A DNA stretch of 8,935 bases from Campylobacterales bacterium (GTDB lineage: Bacteria > Campylobacterota > Campylobacteria > Campylobacterales > Arcobacteraceae). Below the pieces are notes generated by a model, which was not told the origin of the DNA, made no database searches, and was given only the letters and a program-made list of their open reading frames with translations. How positions within the stretch are numbered: position 1 is the stretch's first letter; every line of letters begins with the position of its first letter. Both the position numbers and the translations under genes were made by a program. The stretch lies in assembly GCA_019752775.1 (NCBI GenBank), contig JAIELU010000073.1, positions 1 to 8,935 of the forward strand, given 5' to 3'. Positions 5,512 through 8,935 of this stretch are shown here, in pieces.

Positions 5512-6513
5512 ATGAAAGACCAAATATTATATAGAATTCAAAAAAACTTTCCACTTACTATTCGACCTTTTGAAGAAATTGCAAAGGAATTAAATACAAC
5601 AGAAGATGAAGTTTTAAGAATCTTAAAAGAAGAAAAAGAAAAGAAAATCATAAGACAAACTTCAGCAATATTTGATACAAAAAAGCTAGGATATACCTCA
5701 TCTTTAGTTGCTTTTGAAATTGCATCTGAAGATATTGATGATTCAGTCTTAATACTAAATTCTCATCCTGGGATTTCACATAATTATGAAAGAAATCACA
5801 AATATAATATTTGGTTTACACTTGCAATTGCACCAAATTCTAAATCAACTTTAGAAGATACGATTGCCACTTTAGCAAAACTTACAAATGCAAAAGATTA
5901 TATTATTTTACCTACATTAAAACTTTTTAAAATCTCTGTAAAACTTGATACCACAAATAAAGCAGAAAAAAAAGAGCATATTGCAAAAACTGATTTTAAA
6001 GGTATGCAGTTAAATGAATATCACTATAATATAATCAAAGAAGCACAAAATGATATAGAAATAAAACAAGAACCTTTTAAAGAAATGGTAGAAAGATTGG
6101 GTATTTCTTATGATGAGTTTTTTAGTGTTTTAAATGAATTTCAAGATACAGGTGTTATGAGAAGATTTGCAACAATATTAAATCATAGACACGCAGGATT
6201 TGGAGCAAATGCACTGGTTGCATGGGATATTGAAGAAGGTGAAAAAGGCGAAGAAATAGGAAAAATCGCAGCTTCATTTTCTGCTGTTTCACATTGCTAT
6301 TTAAGACCAAAATATCCAACTTGGAACTATAACTTATTTACAATGATTCATGGTAAAACAGTAGAAGACACTCAAGAAGTTATAAATAATATTGCAAAAG
6401 AGATTGAATACAAATCAAATCTTCCACTTTATTCATCAAGAGAATTTAAAAAAGTAAGAATTAAATACTTTTGTGATGAATTTAAAAATTGGGAAGAAAC
6501 ATATTTAAATTAA
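5512..6513 (+). CDS. nirDHLG: Fused two-domain siroheme decarboxylase (NirDHLG/AhbAB type)
   Basis: A 333-residue protein built of two AsnC/Lrp-like halves. Half 1 (about 1-150) has a winged-helix part (FEEIAKELNTTEDEVLRILKEEKEKKIIRQTSAIFD) and an alpha-beta part with SHNYERNHKYNIWFTL (89-104). Half 2 (about 163-333) repeats this with FKEMVERLGISYDEFFSVLNEFQDTGVMRRFATILNH and the family hallmark SHCYLRPKYPTWNYNLFTMIHG (260-281). Such proteins decarboxylate the C12 and C18 acetates of siroheme to give 12,18-didecarboxysiroheme, the substrate of NirJ. Pseudomonads use separate NirD, L, G and H; here one fused D/L-like chain seems to suffice. Despite the helix-turn-helix fold, these are enzymes and not DNA-binding regulators. 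AGGGG lies 8 bases before the ATG. The gene is co-transcribed with a membrane protein gene 14 bases downstream. Confidence 0.88.
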   Translation: MKDQILYRIQKNFPLTIRPFEEIAKELNTTEDEVLRILKEEKEKKIIRQTSAIFDTKKLGYTSSLVAFEIASEDIDDSVLILNSHPGISHNYERNHKYNIWFTLAIAPNSKSTLEDTIATLAKLTNAKDYIILPTLKLFKISVKLDTTNKAEKKEHIAKTDFKGMQLNEYHYNIIKEAQNDIEIKQEPFKEMVERLGISYDEFFSVLNEFQDTGVMRRFATILNHRHAGFGANALVAWDIEEGEKGEEIGKIAASFSAVSHCYLRPKYPTWNYNLFTMIHGKTVEDTQEVINNIAKEIEYKSNLPLYSSREFKKVRIKYFCDEFKNWEETYLN

Positions 6514-6527
6514 AAAAGGATTATACA

Positions 6528-6920
6528 ATGGAATTATTTTTAACATTAGAAGCTGGATATTTAGCGATTGCTATTTTTATATTGGTTGTTACAATCATAG
6601 TTACTACAAGAAGTTTTATGCCAACTGGCGTTTGGAAAAAAGCTTTATTGGTTATGACTATAATCATGGGAATTTTTATTGGTATGCACTATCTTGTGAC
6701 AACAGACCGAATTAATGAAGTTGAAACTGCTTTTAATAACCATGAAAAAGTTGTATGTGAAAATAGAGCCATAAGAAAAGTTTCACAAAGTGTAACTATC
6801 GAAAAAACGAATGAATGGACACTTGAAAACCATATGTTATCTTCTCCAAATTATAGTAGAGAATTTTTCACTGCAAGATGTATAAAACATGTTCCTGTAA
6901 CTTTGGAAGAAGCTAAATAA
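6528..6920 (+). CDS. Two-helix membrane protein with periplasmic Cys/His domain, unknown
   Basis: A 130-residue protein that I do not recognise. Helix 1 spans about 9-27 and helix 2 about 39-57, joined by a basic loop (TTRSFMPTGVWKK) that should face the cytoplasm. This places an acidic N-terminus and a roughly 70-residue C-terminal domain in the periplasm. That domain has two cysteines (C77, C118) and histidines H72, H102 and H121, which could form a disulfide or bind a metal or heme. The frame is open back to 6489, but I chose the ATG at 6528: AAAGGA (6515-6520) lies 7 bases before it, while the earlier ATG sits inside the nirDHLG gene. It directly follows nirDHLG (14 bases), so a role in heme d1 handling, such as transport across the membrane, is a reasonable but unproven idea. 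Confidence 0.82.
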   Translation: MELFLTLEAGYLAIAIFILVVTIIVTTRSFMPTGVWKKALLVMTIIMGIFIGMHYLVTTDRINEVETAFNNHEKVVCENRAIRKVSQSVTIEKTNEWTLENHMLSSPNYSREFFTARCIKHVPVTLEEAK

Positions 6921-6931
6921 TCTTGAGAGAG

Positions 6932-6964
6932 TTGAAAGTTAAATATGTTAAAATTAACTTTCAA
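6932..6964 (+). terminator. AT-rich hairpin after the nirDHLG operon
   Basis: An 11-bp perfect inverted repeat pairs TTGAAAGTTAA (6932-6942) with TTAACTTTCAA (6954-6964) around an 11-base loop. It starts 12 bases after the stop of the membrane protein gene. No run of T follows (AATTATG), so termination strength is uncertain. It could also be an operator for the next gene, whose start is 27 bases downstream. Confidence 0.45.
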
Positions 6965-6990
6965 AATTATGTGTATTCAAGGTGTCTTTT

Positions 6991-7389
6991 GTGTCTATTT
7001 TTGCTTTACAGTCTTTAGTTGGTGGTTTTCTAGATGAGGATTTAGAACATTTTAATAAAAAATTTGATGACTGGTGTATTCAATTTGAGAGTTATGAAGA
7101 TGCTATGGATATAGTTCAAACTCTTGAAAATCATGAAGCTATAGATATTGTTGAAATAACGCCATTAACTTATCCAAAATATTTTTTTACAAATCTGCAA
7201 GGTACTATCTATGCAACACGACAAATTGAAGATAAAATTATTTGTGTTGTAGAACCATTTATGGGTTCTAGTTTTAGAATTGCAATATGTAATCTTAAAA
7301 CAAAAAATGTAAGACTAACCTCAACTCACTACAAAAATATTCCAAGTATTGAAGGTGCTTTTGCTAATTTTGGAGAGTTTAACTCTTAA
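6991..7389 (+). CDS. Hypothetical protein with GTG start
   Basis: A 132-residue soluble protein that I do not recognise; no signal peptide, membrane helix or known motif is visible. It is acidic in the first half (FLDEDLEHFNKKFDDWCIQFESYEDAMDIVQTLENHEAIDIVEI) and seems to continue into a beta-rich half (YFFTNLQGTIYATRQIEDKIICVVEPFMGSSFRIAICNLKTKNVRL). There is no ATG near the 5' end. GTG codons at 6982 and 6991 are in frame; I prefer 6991 because AAGG (6979-6982) is then 8 bases upstream, whereas 6982 would overlap that site. The longer form would have 135 residues. A terminator follows directly, and a hairpin precedes it, so it looks like a single-gene unit not clearly tied to the nir operons. 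Confidence 0.7.
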   Translation: MSIFALQSLVGGFLDEDLEHFNKKFDDWCIQFESYEDAMDIVQTLENHEAIDIVEITPLTYPKYFFTNLQGTIYATRQIEDKIICVVEPFMGSSFRIAICNLKTKNVRLTSTHYKNIPSIEGAFANFGEFNS

Positions 7390-7403
7390 AGAGTTAAATT
7401 TTT
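7378..7403 (+). terminator. Intrinsic terminator of the hypothetical gene
   Basis: TTTAACTC (7378-7385) pairs with GAGTTAAA (7391-7398) around a short loop that contains the stop codon, and TTTTT (7399-7403) follows immediately. This is the standard intrinsic terminator layout, AT-rich as expected in this genome. Confidence 0.65.
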
Positions 7404-7426
7404 CTGAAAATTTATTTTTCTGAAAA
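7398..7426. repeat. Short tandem direct repeat
   Basis: The 13-mer ATTTTTCTGAAAA occurs at 7398-7410 and again at 7414-7426, a 16-bp period. It begins inside the tail of the preceding terminator. Each copy is itself partly palindromic (TTTTC/GAAAA). It may be a simple slippage duplication in AT-rich spacer DNA; no function is evident. Confidence 0.5.
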
Positions 7427-7433
7427 CAAATAT

Positions 7434-7479
7434 AAAAAAACAAATCCCATATTTTAAGACTTTTATTTAATTTGTTTTT
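7434..7479 (-). terminator. Possible terminator for the minus-strand DUF3732 unit
   Basis: On the minus strand AAAAACAAAT (7479-7470) can pair with ATTTGTTTTT (7445-7436), followed by two more T. The stem is 10 bp but has only one G-C pair and a 24-base loop, so it is weak. Its place downstream of the last minus-strand gene is right for a terminator. Confidence 0.3.
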
Positions 7480-7490
7480 CATTTTATTTT

Positions 7491-7601
7491 TTATTTGCCA
7501 AGAAAATAAACCATATTTTTCTTTTCACCTTCTCTTTTTATCTCACTTTCTTCATACATTTTATAAATAATTCTTCTTAAATAATTTAAATCAAAATCCA
7601 T
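7491..7601 (-). CDS. Possible 36-residue small protein downstream of DUF3732 gene
   Basis: A minus-strand open frame from ATG at 7601 to TAA at 7491 encodes 36 residues, starting MDFDLNYLRRIIYKMYEES and ending NMVYFLGK. It is charged and probably helical, with no membrane segment. It begins 24 bases after the stop of the DUF3732 gene on the same strand, so it could be co-transcribed. The ribosome site is poor (AATAAAG directly before ATG). It may be a real small protein, the remnant of a decayed gene, or chance; I cannot decide from the sequence. Confidence 0.25.
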   Translation of the reverse strand: MDFDLNYLRRIIYKMYEESEIKREGEKKNMVYFLGK

Positions 7602-7625
7602 CTTTATTTTTTGTTATTAAATAAT

Positions 7626-8935
7626 TTAGCCTTTAAGCAATCCTAACTTTTTATCTTTTTCCCATCGAGGCTCTACTAAATATTTTTGATACCAATCTTC
7701 TTCACTATAAAAATGGTCAACTATAATAAGTTGGATTTTATTAAACATTGAAATTTGATTTGCTTCTTCAATAAATTTTATAATAGATTTATACATATCT
7801 TCAACTTTCTTAATATCTCCTGTTCCATCTGTAAAATTTTCTTCTTTAGGAAAATAAACTTGACTTGGTTGATCTAAAAATATTAAAGATGGTAAAATTG
7901 ATTGTTCATGTTCCAATATATATTTATGAAGCCCTAAAAATACTGATAAATGAAAGGATAAATGATTTTCTGCACTTGCAATATCAGATAAATAAAATAT
8001 ATTATTATTAGCTTGCTGATAAGATGTTACATCTTTTATATCAAATTTTAAATTTGGTTCGCCATAATCCTCTTTATCAAAAGATAATGTTTTAAGCATT
8101 TCTGTAGAGTAATTTCCTATATACAATTCTGCCTCTTGCTTTTTCTTTTTTATATCTATTTTGATTAATTCTTTTTCTAGTCTTTCTAATTCTTGTTGTA
8201 AAACTTCTATTTGGGAATCATTTGATGATTTATTTTCATAATCAATTATCGTTTGAATATTTTTTTTAATCATTCCTTTTATTTCATAAAGCAGTTGTTC
8301 TTTTCCTTTGATGGTTTTTATCTCTTCTGAATCATAATTTAATTCGATAAATTCTTTATTCAAGGCTTTTAATGATGCTTTTTCAATATCTATTTTTTCT
8401 TTCATATTTTGTAGTTTTTCTTCTAAAATATCACGGTTTACATTCTGTAAAAAAGTCTTTTCATTTAATATTTTTTGTTTTGCTATTTCAAAAACTTCTA
8501 TCACTTCATTAATCTCCGAATTACAAGTAGGACAATGTTTTGAATAATGTATATCTTGCTTGACTTGTAATTTTAAATTAGCAGTATCAACATGTTGCAT
8601 TTGACTTTTTATATTTGAATATTCAATTTTTAAATTTTCAATTAATCTACTTTGATAATTGATTATATTTTCTAATTTTTCTATATTTTTCCCAATATCA
8701 CTATCTATGTTATATTCTAATTTTAAATTATTCAGATTTTCTTGATTAAGTAAAAATTCATTATCCAATGTTTCCACATCAATATTTTGATTTAAATGAG
8801 TAAACAATCTATGATAACTGCTTTTTAAGTTAAAATATTCTTTTTTTAATTCATCTTCTGTCAATTTTTGCAAATCTTTTAATGATAACATAATACCATC
8901 ATAAATAAGAGGAACTGTATAAAATCCACATCTTT
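7626..8935 (-). CDS. DUF3732-type ABC ATPase of a probable ABC-3C system (5' end cut by window)
   Basis: C-terminal part of an SMC/Rad50-like ABC ATPase. The ATG at 8891 is internal: the frame stays open to the window edge (RCGFYTVPLIYDGI precedes it), so the N-terminal Walker A region is outside. Numbering from that Met, a long coiled coil (about 5-255) is broken by a zinc-hook-like CPTC (120-123). Then come a signature-like SAENHLSFHLSVFLGLH (306-322), Walker B LIFLD followed by QPSQVYFP (336-348) and an H-loop histidine at 393 (LIIVDHFY). FLDQPSQVYFP is characteristic of DUF3732 proteins. These are the ATPase part of three-component ABC systems predicted to act in biological conflict, with a middle component and an effector-like gene usually encoded upstream, here beyond the right edge. 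The target is unknown. Confidence 0.8.
   Translation of the reverse strand, partial: RCGFYTVPLIYDGIMLSLKDLQKLTEDELKKEYFNLKSSYHRLFTHLNQNIDVETLDNEFLLNQENLNNLKLEYNIDSDIGKNIEKLENIINYQSRLIENLKIEYSNIKSQMQHVDTANLKLQVKQDIHYSKHCPTCNSEINEVIEVFEIAKQKILNEKTFLQNVNRDILEEKLQNMKEKIDIEKASLKALNKEFIELNYDSEEIKTIKGKEQLLYEIKGMIKKNIQTIIDYENKSSNDSQIEVLQQELERLEKELIKIDIKKKKQEAELYIGNYSTEMLKTLSFDKEDYGEPNLKFDIKDVTSYQQANNNIFYLSDIASAENHLSFHLSVFLGLHKYILEHEQSILPSLIFLDQPSQVYFPKEENFTDGTGDIKKVEDMYKSIIKFIEEANQISMFNKIQLIIVDHFYSEEDWYQKYLVEPRWEKDKKLGLLKG

Larger units (their letters stand above)
7404..7625. other. Intergenic stretch between hypothetical gene and DUF3732 gene
   Basis: About 220 bases of very AT-rich DNA between convergent genes. 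It holds the second copy of a short direct repeat, a long-loop inverted repeat and one small open frame on the minus strand. No tRNA, attachment site or insertion sequence end is visible. It marks the border between the nir region and the putative conflict system. Confidence 0.5.

Noticed and set aside
5512..6513. Reading as an AsnC/Lrp transcription regulator
   Set aside because: Two Lrp-like halves in one chain and the SHCYLRP...WNYNLFTMIHG hallmark identify a siroheme decarboxylase, and the neighbours are heme d1 genes.
1297..6513. Siroheme-dependent (Ahb) heme synthesis instead of heme d1
   Set aside because: AhbA/B and AhbC/D are related to these enzymes, but the NirF-like propeller protein, the periplasmic cytochrome and FNR-type control favour heme d1.
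6489..6527. Longer start for the two-helix membrane protein
   Set aside because: That ATG is inside the nirDHLG coding region without a ribosome site, while AAAGGA precedes the ATG at 6528 by 7 bases.
8889..8891. ATG at 8891 as the true start of the DUF3732 protein
   Set aside because: The frame is open to the window edge with plausible coding sequence, there is no ribosome site before this ATG, and an ABC ATPase needs a Walker A that is missing from the part shown.
1..8935. CRISPR arrays, tRNA or rRNA genes, insertion sequences
   Set aside because: No regularly spaced repeats, cloverleaf or rRNA-like stretches, transposase frames or terminal inverted repeats were seen on either strand.

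Overview
The window is strongly AT-rich. Its gene content (periplasmic cytochrome c, NirJ/NirF/NirE-type heme d1 enzymes, a cysteine-poor Crp/Fnr regulator, Sel1 protein) and compact codon style suggest a denitrifying member of the Campylobacterota, most likely an Arcobacter-type organism. The taxon is an inference from gene content, not a proven assignment.

Layout. On the far left, two minus-strand genes form a small unit: an exported Sel1-repeat protein (220-840) and a 61-residue membrane protein (26-211). Divergent from them is a tight plus-strand operon (966-4250): a class I c-type cytochrome, a NirJ-like radical SAM/SPASM protein, a NirF-like periplasmic protein and a uroporphyrinogen-III methyltransferase (NirE type). 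Convergent with its end is a Crp/Fnr-family regulator (4281-4913, minus), preceded on the same strand by an unrecognised membrane-anchored 124-residue protein (4990-5364). Divergent from that is a second plus-strand operon: a fused two-domain siroheme decarboxylase (NirDHLG type, 5512-6513) and an unrecognised two-helix membrane protein (6528-6920). An orphan hypothetical gene (about 6991-7389) with its own terminator follows. The right edge holds the 3' part of a minus-strand DUF3732-type ABC ATPase with a CPTC zinc-hook-like motif; its reading frame stays open to the window edge, so the gene is truncated here. It probably belongs to a three-component ABC (ABC-3C) conflict system lying mostly outside the window.

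How the genes work together. NirE makes precorrin-2, which is converted to siroheme by enzymes encoded elsewhere. NirDHLG decarboxylates siroheme, NirJ removes two propionates, and NirF acts late in the periplasm, giving heme d1 for cytochrome cd1 nitrite reductase (NirS, not in this window). The cytochrome c is a likely NirC/NirM-like electron carrier.

Regulation. Four near-perfect TTGAT-N4-ATCAA palindromes (one mismatch each) lie in the intergenic regions. Three sit at the same distance from a -10-like hexamer (box centre to first base of -10 = 29.5 bp), matching class II FNR/CRP activation at -41.5. They would drive the cytochrome-nirJFE operon, the nirDHLG operon and the unrecognised 124-residue gene. 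The fourth overlaps the likely promoter of the regulator gene, suggesting autorepression. The regulator carries the E-x-x-S-R recognition-helix motif that in FNR reads TTGAT. The two unrecognised proteins at 4990-5364 and 6528-6920 are therefore candidate new parts of the heme d1/nitrite reduction system.
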